This document shows positions 28,865 to 39,455 of a DNA stretch of 64,000 nucleotides, one piece after another; positions within the stretch are counted from its first letter, which is position 1, and the number at the start of each line of letters is the position of its first letter. Under the pieces are notes generated by a model, which was not told where the DNA came from, did no database searches, and saw only the letters and a program-made list of their open reading frames with translations. Where the stretch lies: NCBI GenBank assembly GCA_016928435.1, contig JAFGKT010000053.1, positions 62,001 through 126,000 of the forward strand. Reading direction: 5' to 3'. Source of the DNA: Sedimentisphaerales bacterium (GTDB taxonomy: Bacteria; Planctomycetota; Phycisphaerae; Sedimentisphaerales; SM23-30). A program made the translations under genes and the position numbers.

Positions 28865-30589
28865 TTGCGCCCAACTTTTGGCAGCGGCGAAAATACCAGA
28901 GGGTCGCCCATGTATGTAGCGAAAGGGATCAAAAACATGCAACAGCCCCACCCCGGATATAATCTGCCTCCATTTGGCTGCCCTAGCACCGTCCAGATTG
29001 CAACTATCTTAATAATCAGTATTTGCGCAATCACTCTCGCCCAGACCACTATCACCGAAACCCCCAATATCCCCGCGACCACCGAAAATCTCACCTACAC
29101 AGAAGAAATAACCCCTCCTATAACACTCTCCCAAGAGTCTGTCCAGCCCCAACCTGCCCAGGCCGTCGTCATCACCGTTGATGGCATGATCGACGACGGG
29201 CTCTACGAATCCATCAAACGTCGCACCGAAGAAGCCATCGACAACGGCGCCACCTACATCATCTATCAAATTGACACCTATGGCGGCGCCCTCATCGCCG
29301 CGTTCGAGATATGTAACTACCTAATGCTCGACGTCTCACCCCGAGTACACACCGTCGCTTATGTGCCCACCAAAGCCATATCCGCCGGCGTCATGATCAG
29401 CGTCGCCTGCAATGACATAGTAATGAAACGTGGAACCACTATGGGAGACTGCGCCCCCATTAGTGCGACCGGCCAAGCCATTGAAGGCGTCGAACGCGAA
29501 AAAATCGAAAGCCCCACTCGTGCATTGTTCCGCAACGCCGCCGAAGCTAACGGCTACCCCAGCGCCCTCTGCGAAGCCTTCGTAACCATAGGCCATCAAG
29601 TTTACCAGGTCCGCAATCTCCAAACCCACCAATATGAATATTTCGAATCCGACGATCTGCCTACCGACCCTTGCGCCTACGACCTGGCCAACCAAAAACT
29701 CATCGTTGATGACGACGAGCTGCTTACCGTAAAGGCCACCGAAGCATTGGAACTAGGCCTATGCCGCGTCATCCTCGACGAACCCATCGGCACTTACAGT
29801 GAAATCTTAGCCTTCTTTGAAAACCGCGATAATGTCGTATTTGCCGGCCCACCAACCGTCTTGCGCCCTAATTGGTCCGAGCAAATGGTCCGCTTCCTTA
29901 CCAGCCCCATCGTCGCGGGCCTGCTGACCTTGGTCGCCCTCTTGGGTATCTACGCCGAACTCAACAGCCCAGGACTCGGACTTCCCGGTGCCGTAGCCGT
30001 CGCCGCTCTAGCCATCCTCTTCGGCAGTAAATTCATGATCGGCTTGGCCAATTGGTGGGAAATCGCCCTCTTCGTAATTGGCATAGTATTGCTACTCATC
30101 GAAATCTTCGTCATACCAGGGTTCGGCATCGCAGGCATATCAGGCCTAATCCTCATACTCTTCTCACTCGTCGCCATGATGATCCCAAACTCCCCCTCCG
30201 AATGGCCCATCCCACAAACCCCCTTCGATTGGGAACTGTTCCAAGAAAACCTAATCTATACTATGCTCGGTATTTTCGCCTTCTTTATCTGCGCCTATTT
30301 TCTCGGTAAATATTTCCCCAGACTACCCATCGCTAACCGCCTTGTACTTGTCGCGCCCCAAAAAACCATCGCCGTACCACCAATCAAAACTATCGCCCCC
30401 GCACCAGAACTCCCCGTCAAAATCGGAGACGTCGGCGTAACCCTCAGCCAACTAAGACCCGCAGGCAAAGCAAAATTCGGCAAAATACGACTCGACGTCG
30501 TAACCCAAGGCAACCTCGTCGAAAACAATCAGCAGATTAAAGTTGTAGCCATCGACGGAAACAGTATAGTAGTAAAGGAAATTTCCTAA
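28865..30589 (+). CDS. NfeD-family membrane-bound serine protease-like protein (long form)
   Basis: ClpP-like region AVVITVDGMIDDGLYESIKRRTEEA, YQIDTYGG, YVPTKAISAGVMISVACNDIVM, then multi-TM and OB-like C-terminus. Start probably at 28910 or later. Confidence 0.85.
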   Translation: MRPTFGSGENTRGSPMYVAKGIKNMQQPHPGYNLPPFGCPSTVQIATILIISICAITLAQTTITETPNIPATTENLTYTEEITPPITLSQESVQPQPAQAVVITVDGMIDDGLYESIKRRTEEAIDNGATYIIYQIDTYGGALIAAFEICNYLMLDVSPRVHTVAYVPTKAISAGVMISVACNDIVMKRGTTMGDCAPISATGQAIEGVEREKIESPTRALFRNAAEANGYPSALCEAFVTIGHQVYQVRNLQTHQYEYFESDDLPTDPCAYDLANQKLIVDDDELLTVKATEALELGLCRVILDEPIGTYSEILAFFENRDNVVFAGPPTVLRPNWSEQMVRFLTSPIVAGLLTLVALLGIYAELNSPGLGLPGAVAVAALAILFGSKFMIGLANWWEIALFVIGIVLLLIEIFVIPGFGIAGISGLILILFSLVAMMIPNSPSEWPIPQTPFDWELFQENLIYTMLGIFAFFICAYFLGKYFPRLPIANRLVLVAPQKTIAVPPIKTIAPAPELPVKIGDVGVTLSQLRPAGKAKFGKIRLDVVTQGNLVENNQQIKVVAIDGNSIVVKEIS

Positions 30590-30638
30590 ACATAGTCTAT
30601 TCCACAATAACAAATAACCCTATGCGGATTACAAATCT

Positions 30639-31136
30639 ATGATTACCTATGCTGTCGTATTATTTCTTTTGGCGGTATTGCTTACCATCATGGAAGTGTT
30701 CCTGCCCTCCGGCGGTGTACTCGCCGCTATGGCGGTCGCCGCCGCCGTCGCGTCAATCGTCTGCGCCTTTCATCAAAGCGAAGCAGTCGGAGTTATATTC
30801 CTCATCATCGCCATCGTCGTCGGACCTACGCTAATCATCGTAGGAATGAAAGTCTTTCCCAAAACCCCCGTCGGCAAACGTATTATCCTAACACCTTCGG
30901 TCGAATCCGCCAATCAACGCGGCCGAGACGGAGTCGCCGAAACCGATTACTCCAACCTAATTAACCAAACAGGCGTCGCCGTCACAACCCTTCGCCCATC
31001 CGGAATCGTCGAAATTAACGACGAACGTTATAGCGCCGTAGCTCAAGGATGCCTCATTAACCCCAATCAAAAAATCATCGTCATAAACGTCGAAGGCAAC
31101 AACATTATCGTGGAACTAGACGAAGATAACGCCTAA
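30639..31136 (+). CDS. NfeD family protein (short form)
   Basis: Multiple TM helices plus C-terminal GVAVTTLRPSGIVEINDERYSAVAQGCLINPNQKIIVINVEGNNIIVE. Confidence 0.88.
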   Translation: MITYAVVLFLLAVLLTIMEVFLPSGGVLAAMAVAAAVASIVCAFHQSEAVGVIFLIIAIVVGPTLIIVGMKVFPKTPVGKRIILTPSVESANQRGRDGVAETDYSNLINQTGVAVTTLRPSGIVEINDERYSAVAQGCLINPNQKIIVINVEGNNIIVELDEDNA

Positions 31137-31191
31137 CCTCAGTGTGCAAAAACACATAAATCATCAACCCCAGTTATAGGAGTAACAAACC

Positions 31192-32340
31192 ATGATCAAT
31201 ATGCTAGCGGCTCTCAGCGGCCTGGCTATCGCTTTACTTGTCGTTCTACTGATTGTCATCTTAGGTCTCGCCGCCGTCATCTTACGATTCGTCGGAATCT
31301 GGATCCAAGCCCTATCCAGTGGCGCGCCAGTAAGCTTCTTCAACCTCTTTGGTATGTGGCTACGTAAAGTGCCGCCTCAACTAATCGTCCGAGCTCGTAT
31401 CTCCGCTGTCCAAGCCGGCGTCCAAGAACTCACCACTCGTGATCTCGAAAGCGCCTACCTCGTCCGCGCTGAACAGTCCGATGTTATGGTCTGTGTCAAT
31501 GCCTTGGTCATCGCTTTCAAGGCCGGCGTAGAAATCAGCTTCTCCGATCTCCAGGCCCACCACTTTGCCGGCGGACACGTCATCGAACTCGTCCAAGCAA
31601 TGGTCGCAGCCCATCGCGCTAAAATCGCTCTTACCTTGGACGTCGCTCGTGCCATCGATCTGGCCGGCCGTGACATTCTCGAAGCTGTTCAAACTACTGT
31701 CAAACCCAAGATCATTGACTGCCCAACTCAAGTGGCCGGAACCAACATGCTCGACGCCGTCGCCAAAGATGGTATCCGACTCCTCGTCAAAGCTCGCGTT
31801 ACTGTCCGCTCCAACATCAACCAACTCGTACGCGGTGCCACCGAAGAAACCATCGTCGCCCGTGTCGGCCAAGGTATCGTCAGCGCTATCGGCTCACAAG
31901 CAACTTACAAAGACGTACTCGAAAATCCCGACCGTATCAGCCAAAAAGTTCTATCCAGCGGCCTTGATGCCCAAACCGCCTATGAAATCGTATCCATCGA
32001 TATCGCCGATGTCAGCGTCGCCAGTGTGCGCGATGTCGCCAACGTCGGCGCCTTGCTCGAAACCGAACGGGCCGAAGCCGACAAACAACTACGTCAGGCC
32101 GAAGCCGAAGGTCGCCGTGCCATGGCGGTCGCTCGTGAACAAGAAATGCAAGCCGCGATTCAAGAAAACCGTGCCAAGGTTGTTCTCGCCGAAGCCGAAG
32201 TGCCCAAAGCCATGGCCGAAGCGTTCCGAAACGGCAATCTCGGAATCATGGATTACTACCGCATGAAAAACATCGAAGCCGACACCGGCATGAGAAGATC
32301 CATCGGCGGCGATACCACTGACCCAGAGAAAAAGAAGTAA
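31192..32340 (+). CDS. floA: Flotillin-like protein FloA (SPFH family)
   Basis: [117 protein letters not shown]. Confidence 0.95.
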   Translation: MINMLAALSGLAIALLVVLLIVILGLAAVILRFVGIWIQALSSGAPVSFFNLFGMWLRKVPPQLIVRARISAVQAGVQELTTRDLESAYLVRAEQSDVMVCVNALVIAFKAGVEISFSDLQAHHFAGGHVIELVQAMVAAHRAKIALTLDVARAIDLAGRDILEAVQTTVKPKIIDCPTQVAGTNMLDAVAKDGIRLLVKARVTVRSNINQLVRGATEETIVARVGQGIVSAIGSQATYKDVLENPDRISQKVLSSGLDAQTAYEIVSIDIADVSVASVRDVANVGALLETERAEADKQLRQAEAEGRRAMAVAREQEMQAAIQENRAKVVLAEAEVPKAMAEAFRNGNLGIMDYYRMKNIEADTGMRRSIGGDTTDPEKKK

Positions 32341-32356
32341 CCATAGTTGATCATAA

Positions 32357-32389
32357 GCCTCGGGCCCATCTTCCAAATGGACCCGAGGC
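32357..32389 (+). terminator. Hairpin downstream of floA
   Basis: GCCTCGGGCCCAT-cttccaa-ATGGACCCGAGGC, 12 of 13 pairs; no strong T-tract. Confidence 0.5.
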
Positions 32390-32455
32390 ATAATAGAGAC
32401 AAACAACAATCTGCTTTAGCAGCATCCGTCCCAAAAATCGCATCGGAGTTCTATT

Positions 32456-33304
32456 ATGCTGTTTCCCAGCCTCCACAATTTAATGATGTTGGCCGCACGC
32501 CGGCCCACGCCGCCGCCCTCCGAGCCAGATAGCCCAGGCAATTGGACCAAGATTATCGTACCCGTGGTCCTCATGGTACTCTATGGCTTAAGCAGCTTGC
32601 TCAAGAAAAAACCAACATCTTCGCCTCCACCAACATCATCAAGACAAAGAACCACCCCACTCCCCAATCAGCCAAGACCTACTACACCCCAACGCGCTTC
32701 GCAACTGCCTACCTATGCCCGAAAAAGAATGGGACAAACCTCCTCTACCTCAACACCACCGACCCGGCCAACCCAAGTTCCCAGACCGACCCAACCCACA
32801 CAACCAACCAGACGCCCAACCACCATACCGCAGCAGCGCCCCCAACAACAGCCGCCTCAACCACATGTCGCGCAGCGCCGTCAGCCTACGCCACAAACCC
32901 CAACTCACCGTCCTCAGCCAACCCAACACCCCAGACCGGTCCAACAACCACAGCAACCAGTACACCGTCGCACACAAAAACAACAGGCGACGCACCCAAC
33001 TCAGAAACAAACCACCGTTCAAAGACAACGCGCCATCGCCGCCGCGCGCGAACGAATGGCCGCTCAAAATAGAATACCAACCTCCAAACCCATGACAGTC
33101 ATCAAACCGTCACACAGCACCAGAAGTCGCAGGCCTGCCGCCTCTCAACAACAGCCCGCTACCCCGTCGCCCGCGGCCCAATCGCTCGCCCAAATCCTCA
33201 ACCAAGCTAACCCATGGGCGAGAGGCGTCATCTACAGCGAAGTCCTAGGCCAACCCGTAGGCCTACGCAGCAACGCCGGCCCGTTGCCCGGTTGCGGAAA
33301 CTAA
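32456..33304 (+). CDS. Pro/Gln/Thr-rich low-complexity protein with one TM helix and a conserved-looking C-terminus
   Basis: TM helix IIVPVVLMVLYGLSSLL, long P/Q/T/R-rich linker, C-terminal AQSLAQILNQANPWARGVIYSEVLGQPVGLRS. Confidence 0.65.
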   Translation: MLFPSLHNLMMLAARRPTPPPSEPDSPGNWTKIIVPVVLMVLYGLSSLLKKKPTSSPPPTSSRQRTTPLPNQPRPTTPQRASQLPTYARKRMGQTSSTSTPPTRPTQVPRPTQPTQPTRRPTTIPQQRPQQQPPQPHVAQRRQPTPQTPTHRPQPTQHPRPVQQPQQPVHRRTQKQQATHPTQKQTTVQRQRAIAAARERMAAQNRIPTSKPMTVIKPSHSTRSRRPAASQQQPATPSPAAQSLAQILNQANPWARGVIYSEVLGQPVGLRSNAGPLPGCGN

Positions 33305-33312
33305 AAGCAGCT

Positions 33313-34479
33313 ATGATCAAAATCGCCCTTGATTTACGCCTCGCTGACCTGCCCGGCGGCGGATTCTCATACGCCGCCCATCTGCTCCCGGCATTGCTCG
33401 CCCTCAAACAACCCGTGCAGTGGCAAATCTATCATAATCCCAACAGCATACCCCAAAACCAAATCATACAACAACTCGCCTCCGCAACCACCGCGCCAAC
33501 CAACACCAACTTACCCGACAACATCGAACTGCGCCCCGTGCGATCCCGCTGTCTGTCGCTAACCCAACACCTGGAATTCTTCTTCACCCCATCCAATGCT
33601 CAAATCTATCATTACCTCCATTTCGATATGCCCCTCGGCATCCGAAATCTCCCACTAGTCATCACCATCCACGACCTCTACCCCATCAGCATCCCACACT
33701 ATTGCAGCCCCCTCAAACGCGCTTACTTCCACCATCTCACCAAACACAACTGCCAACGCGCCGCCGCTGTTATCGCCATCTCCCAATACACCAAAGCCGA
33801 CATCATCCGCTTGCTTGGTATCCCCGAAAACAAAATCTTCGTCGTCCCTCAGAGCCAAGCCGCTCAGTTCCAACCAATTCAAGACCCCGACATCCTCCAA
33901 CCAGTGCAACAGCGCTACCATCTGCCCCAAAACTTTATTTTCTACACCGGCAATCACAAACCTCACAAAAACCTCGACCGTCTTATTCAAGCCTACGCTC
34001 GTTTGCCCCAGTCACTCCGCCGTGAATTCCCTCTCGTACTTACCGGCCGGGTCGGCCCCGACACCGCGCCACTGCAAAACCGCGCCCAACAACTAAACAT
34101 CACCGATTCCGTCCGGTTCCTAAACTGGGTCGAAGAAGATGACATGCCCGCTATCTATAACTTAGCTTCGCTCGTTGTACTGCCAAGCCTCTACGAAGGC
34201 TTCGGATTAGCTCCTCTCGAAGCCATGGCGTGCGGCACTTGTGTGGCATGTTCCAACACCACCGCGATTCCGGAAGTCGTTGGAAAGCTCGGCCGATTGT
34301 TCGACCCCACCAACATCGACCAAATCACCAACGCCATCCAAAACGCTCTGACCAAGGACTTCCCCAACACCCAACTTGTCGCCGCCCATATCAAACACGC
34401 AGCCAACTTCTCCAAACAAAAAACCGCGCAGATGACATTCGATGTTTATCAACACACCATAAGAAATACCACCCCATAA
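33313..34479 (+). CDS. Glycosyltransferase family 4-like
   Basis: ALDLRLADLPGGGFSYAAHLLPALL, ITIHDLYPISIPHYCSPLKR, FIFYTGNHKPHKNLDRLIQAYARLP, LVVLPSLYEGFGLAPLEAMACGTCVACSNTTAIPEVVG. ATG at 33313 preferred to the ORF-track 33214. Confidence 0.88.
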   Translation: MIKIALDLRLADLPGGGFSYAAHLLPALLALKQPVQWQIYHNPNSIPQNQIIQQLASATTAPTNTNLPDNIELRPVRSRCLSLTQHLEFFFTPSNAQIYHYLHFDMPLGIRNLPLVITIHDLYPISIPHYCSPLKRAYFHHLTKHNCQRAAAVIAISQYTKADIIRLLGIPENKIFVVPQSQAAQFQPIQDPDILQPVQQRYHLPQNFIFYTGNHKPHKNLDRLIQAYARLPQSLRREFPLVLTGRVGPDTAPLQNRAQQLNITDSVRFLNWVEEDDMPAIYNLASLVVLPSLYEGFGLAPLEAMACGTCVACSNTTAIPEVVGKLGRLFDPTNIDQITNAIQNALTKDFPNTQLVAAHIKHAANFSKQKTAQMTFDVYQHTIRNTTP

Positions 34480-34549
34480 CCCCACACACACCCTCCGCCG
34501 ACAACTACCCAGCTTGCGTCAAACCATTGCCCCTAATCAAACCCCCACG

Positions 34550-35176
34550 TCATTCAAAGTCCTCAACTTCATGCGGCCAAGGTATCCGCAAACGCCAACC
34601 AACCTGCAGAACGTCCGGATCATTAATCACATCCCGATTCGCCTGATAAATCACATTCGCGAAGCTCCCGCTGCCATAATAATACACTTGCGATATCCGC
34701 GTCAGCGTGTCGCCTTCCTGCACCACATAGTAACGCGGCTCACATGGATCCGGTTCCGGAACGAGACCGGCCGCCCCATCGACCGCCAATCCTTCAACCA
34801 TCGTATCCGCTTCCACCGCGATACAAGGATCAGACCCGTTCAACGAAGGCATAATCACACCACCGGTTTCCACTGCCGCCTCAACGGGAGAATCCTCAAT
34901 CGTCGCCGACGATTCCGCCAACACACTCGTATCTATCGCCGTTACGTCTTCCGCCAAATCTTCAACGTCTAAATCTTCCGAAGAGTCGGACGTATCGACC
35001 GCCTCTGTATCCAAACCACTACCTGTATCCGCCGCCGCAGAATCGGTAGCACTAGGCACAACATCCTGCACCACTACCGGCGCCGCAGATTCGTCCCGAC
35101 GCGTCACCAGCAAAACCACCGCGCACACCACCACTACAATACCCAAAATGATACCTAGTTTTAAGTCCGTTCGCAT
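34550..35176 (-). CDS. Membrane-anchored LysM-domain protein
   Basis: N-terminal TM ILGIVVVVCAVVLLV, acidic linker, RYYVVQEGDTLTRISQVYYGSG...NRDVINDPDVLQVGWRLRIP. Confidence 0.8.
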   Translation of the reverse strand: MRTDLKLGIILGIVVVVCAVVLLVTRRDESAAPVVVQDVVPSATDSAAADTGSGLDTEAVDTSDSSEDLDVEDLAEDVTAIDTSVLAESSATIEDSPVEAAVETGGVIMPSLNGSDPCIAVEADTMVEGLAVDGAAGLVPEPDPCEPRYYVVQEGDTLTRISQVYYYGSGSFANVIYQANRDVINDPDVLQVGWRLRIPWPHEVEDFE

Positions 35177-35320
35177 GGTTTACTCCCTTTCTGTACATCC
35201 CCTGGACAATGCATCCAAACGTGCCCAACCAACCTCTTCTCGAAAGTCACACCAAATCCGCACCAACAATAATCGTAACCATTCACGCTCTTGCAACCAC
35301 CAATGAACCAATAATGCCTT

Positions 35321-35370
35321 TATTCGTGCCTATTCGTAGCTATTTGTGTTTATCTTGTTTTATTGTGGAA
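35321..35370. repeat. 10-bp-period repeat, array 1
   Basis: tattcgtgcc/tattcgtagc/tatttgtgtt/tatcttgttt/tattgtggaa. Confidence 0.7.
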
Positions 35371-35520
35371 GCGCCCAGCGCCATTTCCCAACCACCTACC
35401 TTTGGTCAATCTATAAGTGCGATTCGCACCGCTCTTTTGTGGTTAATAATTCTCTGACCTATATTCTTCATTACGCTCATCGACTAACCCCTGTGCCGTT
35501 ATAATGCCCCTGGCAGCTAT

Positions 35521-35550
35521 ATTAGTGAATATTAGTGTCAATTAGTGGTT
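35521..35550. repeat. 10-bp-period repeat, array 2
   Basis: attagtgaat/attagtgtca/attagtggtt. Confidence 0.75.
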
Positions 35551-35681
35551 CTCTTTGCTGTGAACGCTTACCAATAATCCAACCTATCGCTACTGCGCAA
35601 ATCACTTGCGCCAACACGATAAGCTGTTGTTTTAATGCAGAACCATTTTTGTAGAGACTCTAGACTTCACCGTCCCGGATA

Positions 35682-38600
35682 TCACTCCGTCCCGGCAGCC
35701 GATTTCTTTTCGCCGACTTCCGCACCATACAGCAACGGCGTCGCGATGCCGATCGAAGAATACGTACCAACAAGTACACCTATGATCAAAACATAGTTGA
35801 AACCACGCAGACCCTCGCCGCCCCATATATACATTACAACCAAAACTATCAAGGTCGTAAACGATGTCAACAACGTACGTGAAAGCGTTTGGTTGATACT
35901 GCGGTTGATAATGTCCGGCGTCAAAACCGTTGCCTTCCCGCGGTTCTCGCGAATCCGGTCAAAAACAACTATCGTATCGTTAAGAGAATAACCAATAACC
36001 GTCAAAAACCCCGCGATCATCGGCAAATCAATCTTGAAGTCTCTTATGCCCAACGCACGACCAACCGCTGTCTGCGAAAGCCACGCCGAGGCCGCGACCA
36101 TACCCGCCGCGATGCAAACGTCATGCACCAAGGCGGCCACCGCTGCCAAACCAAAACGGGCCGTACCAAATCGAATCCAAACGTAAACCACAATCGCCAA
36201 CAGCGAAAATACTATCGCCACCAGCGCGTCGTTCAAACTTTGCTGACCAACCGACGGATCGATCTGAGTAACCCAAGGCAATGTCTTTTCTTCACTGAGC
36301 GCTTGGCCAAACAATTCCGTCTGACTCTCCGCAAACGCCGTCCAAGTCCGCATATCGTCGGTGTCAGCGTTGACATTGTAAATCACCTCTTCAGGCGCTA
36401 CCGCAATCTCCACACCCGTCACCAACGCCTCTTCATTCGTAGAGCCATCCAGGCCGAATACCTCATAGTTCAAACCACCGACCCGTGCGTTGTCTTGTAA
36501 ACGCATCGCCGTAAAACGATCCATAACCCGAGCCAAACTTTCACTCTGGCCATCACCAAAATTCGCTGTAACCAACACACCGCCCAAATAAGACTGGTCA
36601 ATGTTCGGCTTCGTGCGCAGTAAATCCTCCGTAATCGGATCATAATGCAACGTCGGCTCCAAATCGCTCGGAGTCGTTAAGTGCCCCATTAGCGCCGTGT
36701 GTATTGTGTCGCTGACAATATCGTCCGTTTGAATCGCTTCAGCAGACAACTCCCAATCGGCCGGCAATACCCCACGCAACGCGCTGCGAACCCGCGCCGG
36801 ACTGTTCTGACTCGTAAGCAAAGTATAATTGCCCCCCGATTCCGTCACTTCTACATCCGCCATCCGATCGTCACCCAGCTTCGCCGCCGAATCACTCACC
36901 CGCGACTGCAATTCCGCCGCCGAAATACCACCCAATACATCACGGGGTATCTCAACCCGCGTTAAATTCGTCGCCGTAGTTACAATCTCAAACTGATGCT
37001 CTTCCGGCGCACCAATACGCTGTACCCGAGCATTCAAGGTGCTGCGACCACCCGCGCCAGTTACTTCCGTATCGTTAATCGCCTGCTCCACCGCTTCACG
37101 ATCCATACTGTCGTCGGTCAGCAGCACACGCACACTTGTACCACCGGTGAATTCAATCGAATACGGACTGTTCTCAGCCCGATTGTCATGCCGATGCACA
37201 AACATCCCTATGCCGCAAATAACCAATGCTCCCGAAACCACCCAGAATAACTTCCGCGCTCCCATCCAGTTGATCTTACTCGTGCGAATCAAACGCATCA
37301 TGACCAGCCGGTTCTTCAGTATCTTGAACTCCGTCAGCAAATCAAAAATCACCCGCGTCACAAACAACGCCGTGAACATACTCGTCACAATACCAATCAT
37401 CAACGTCAGAGCGAAACCCTTTACTTCTTCCGACGCCAACATATACAATATCAAAGCCGTAATAAATGTCGTTACGTTCGCGTCCAAAATCGTCCGAAAC
37501 GCGCGGTCATAACCGTTCTTGATCGCCATTCGCAATGAACTGCCCCGCTCCTGCTCTTCACGAATACGCTCAAAAATCAGTACGTTAGCGTCAACAGCCA
37601 TACCTATCGTCAAAATCAAACCCGCGATACCAGGCATCGTAAACGTCGAGCGACTGAAAGCCATTACCCCCAAAATAATCAGCAAATTCATGAACAGCGC
37701 AATGTCCGCTAAAGCACCTGCAACCAGGTAGTACAGCAGCATAAACAACGCAACCGCGATCAAACCCGAAAGCGCCGCCGTCAAACCAGCGTCAATGTTC
37801 TCTTGACCCATCATCGGACCAACACTGTTCATGCTGATCGGTTGATCACCCAAACGCGCCGGCAGAGAACCAGCGTTCAGCTTGTCAACCAAATCGCGTA
37901 TCTCTTGCCGCGAAAAATCACCCGTGATCTGACCTTGATAATGAATCGCTTTTTGAATCGTCGGGGCCGAAAACGCTTGATCATCCAGCAAAATACACAA
38001 CTGACGCTGCATGTTGTTACGCGTCAAATCCAAAAACAGACCGGCACCAATCTCGTTGAACTCAAAGTCAACCGCTAAACCGCCTGATCTATAATCAATG
38101 CCTTGACGCGCATCGGTCAACTGCCAATCCCCATCGGACTCCAGCATAGTCTCGCCAGCCTTGTTCGATGCCAATACATAACCCGAACCAGCGAATTCGT
38201 CTATGACAACATTCGTCCCCCGCATCCCGTCTCTAAAATCTTCCAAGTCCCGAATCCGATGCCATGAATAATCTTCATTCACGTAACGCGCGGGCATCGG
38301 ACCATATTCCGCCAACATCCCACGATAATGTGCCGCGTCACTTTCCCGAAATTCCGAAGAACCAACGACCGGCAGAATACGAAATTCCAAAACACCCGAA
38401 CCACGCAACTTACGCATCAGGTCCGCTGGATCGTCCAACTGACCCTTGTTTTCAGCGTAAGCAGCGTAAGCAACCGCTAGTTCGTCCAGCGTCGAGGCAA
38501 GATCCGCATGCTGATTCTTCAATACGTTAATTTCATCCGAAAGAATCGTCCCACCCTGCTCCAAGAAACGTGTCAAACGCTCCAGGTCAATATTGCCTTG

Positions 38601-39455
38601 ATCAAATTCCCGCCAGGCAGCGTCCAACGCGCCCTGAAAACCGCCAACCGTACTTTCCTCAACCGCCAAAGCCTCCGCCGAATTGGCTGGGATCGCGCCG
38701 CCATCCAAAGCGTTACGACGCTCCGATACCAAACGCCGAACAGCTACATAGCGCTCTACGAGAGAACGCTTCGCCGCATCGTCGCCCGCTAACACGTCCA
38801 ACAGCGCAACCCGACAAGGGTCATCGACGTTATCCCAAACGGTGGACCGAGCATCAATATCGTTCGCCGATATAGCCGCGGCCGCCAACAACCCTTGTAC
38901 TGCTCTCATGTCTTCCAAGGAGTCGCTCAGCAATGCCGCAGCACCTTGCACCGCGTCATAAGCCGCCCCCAAAGCCTCCAATTGCGCCAAACGACCCGCG
39001 TCATCCGTTAAAGCCGCGAAACGCGCCGTGCGACCCGCTTCATATGCCTCTTGAGTCGTCTCACCTTCTTGACGAAGCAAGGCCGCTTCAACTTCCCGAC
39101 GACTAATGTTGCGACTTTCTATCGTCTCACGCAAACGCTGATATTCCATCCGACGATTGCGAGTCTCCGCCGAAGCTGAAGGCATCTGAATCTCAATGCG
39201 ACTCGTTCCTTGAGGACGCCAGATCAAATTCATCTGATTACCGGGGTCGATTCGCTCACGCAATACCCGGATCGTAGTCTCAGCGGCTTCGCTCTTGGCG
39301 GACTCGCTCATATCGCTCGTATCAATCTCGAACAGCAAAGTCGTCCCGCCCGCCAAATCAATGCCCAGCTTAAAACTGTTCTTGGCGATCTCGTAGCCGG
39401 CTAAAGCCACCAAAATTACTATACCCAACACCTTCCACTTCAAATTCCTGTTCAT
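35682..39455 (-). CDS. secDF: Protein translocase SecDF fusion
   Basis: 1257 aa; SecD YEIAKNSFKLGIDLAGGTTLLFEID, GIAGLILTIGMAVDANVLIFERIREE; SecF MIAGFLTVIGYSLNDTIVVFDRIRENRGK. Confidence 0.95.
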   Translation of the reverse strand: MNRNLKWKVLGIVILVALAGYEIAKNSFKLGIDLAGGTTLLFEIDTSDMSESAKSEAAETTIRVLRERIDPGNQMNLIWRPQGTSRIEIQMPSASAETRNRRMEYQRLRETIESRNISRREVEAALLRQEGETTQEAYEAGRTARFAALTDDAGRLAQLEALGAAYDAVQGAAALLSDSLEDMRAVQGLLAAAAISANDIDARSTVWDNVDDPCRVALLDVLAGDDAAKRSLVERYVAVRRLVSERRNALDGGAIPANSAEALAVEESTVGGFQGALDAAWREFDQGNIDLERLTRFLEQGGTILSDEINVLKNQHADLASTLDELAVAYAAYAENKGQLDDPADLMRKLRGSGVLEFRILPVVGSSEFRESDAAHYRGMLAEYGPMPARYVNEDYSWHRIRDLEDFRDGMRGTNVVIDEFAGSGYVLASNKAGETMLESDGDWQLTDARQGIDYRSGGLAVDFEFNEIGAGLFLDLTRNNMQRQLCILLDDQAFSAPTIQKAIHYQGQITGDFSRQEIRDLVDKLNAGSLPARLGDQPISMNSVGPMMGQENIDAGLTAALSGLIAVALFMLLYYLVAGALADIALFMNLLIILGVMAFSRSTFTMPGIAGLILTIGMAVDANVLIFERIREEQERGSSLRMAIKNGYDRAFRTILDANVTTFITALILYMLASEEVKGFALTLMIGIVTSMFTALFVTRVIFDLLTEFKILKNRLVMMRLIRTSKINWMGARKLFWVVSGALVICGIGMFVHRHDNRAENSPYSIEFTGGTSVRVLLTDDSMDREAVEQAINDTEVTGAGGRSTLNARVQRIGAPEEHQFEIVTTATNLTRVEIPRDVLGGISAAELQSRVSDSAAKLGDDRMADVEVTESGGNYTLLTSQNSPARVRSALRGVLPADWELSAEAIQTDDIVSDTIHTALMGHLTTPSDLEPTLHYDPITEDLLRTKPNIDQSYLGGVLVTANFGDGQSESLARVMDRFTAMRLQDNARVGGLNYEVFGLDGSTNEEALVTGVEIAVAPEEVIYNVNADTDDMRTWTAFAESQTELFGQALSEEKTLPWVTQIDPSVGQQSLNDALVAIVFSLLAIVVYVWIRFGTARFGLAAVAALVHDVCIAAGMVAASAWLSQTAVGRALGIRDFKIDLPMIAGFLTVIGYSLNDTIVVFDRIRENRGKATVLTPDIINRSINQTLSRTLLTSFTTLIVLVVMYIWGGEGLRGFNYVLIIGVLVGTYSSIGIATPLLYGAEVGEKKSAAGTE

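Noticed and set aside
32542-33072. Alternative overlapping ORFs (176 aa, 126 aa, 105 aa) in the low-complexity gene
   Set aside because: Open frames are a by-product of CCA/ACC-rich composition; the 32456-33304 frame has a TM helix and a non-repetitive C-terminus.
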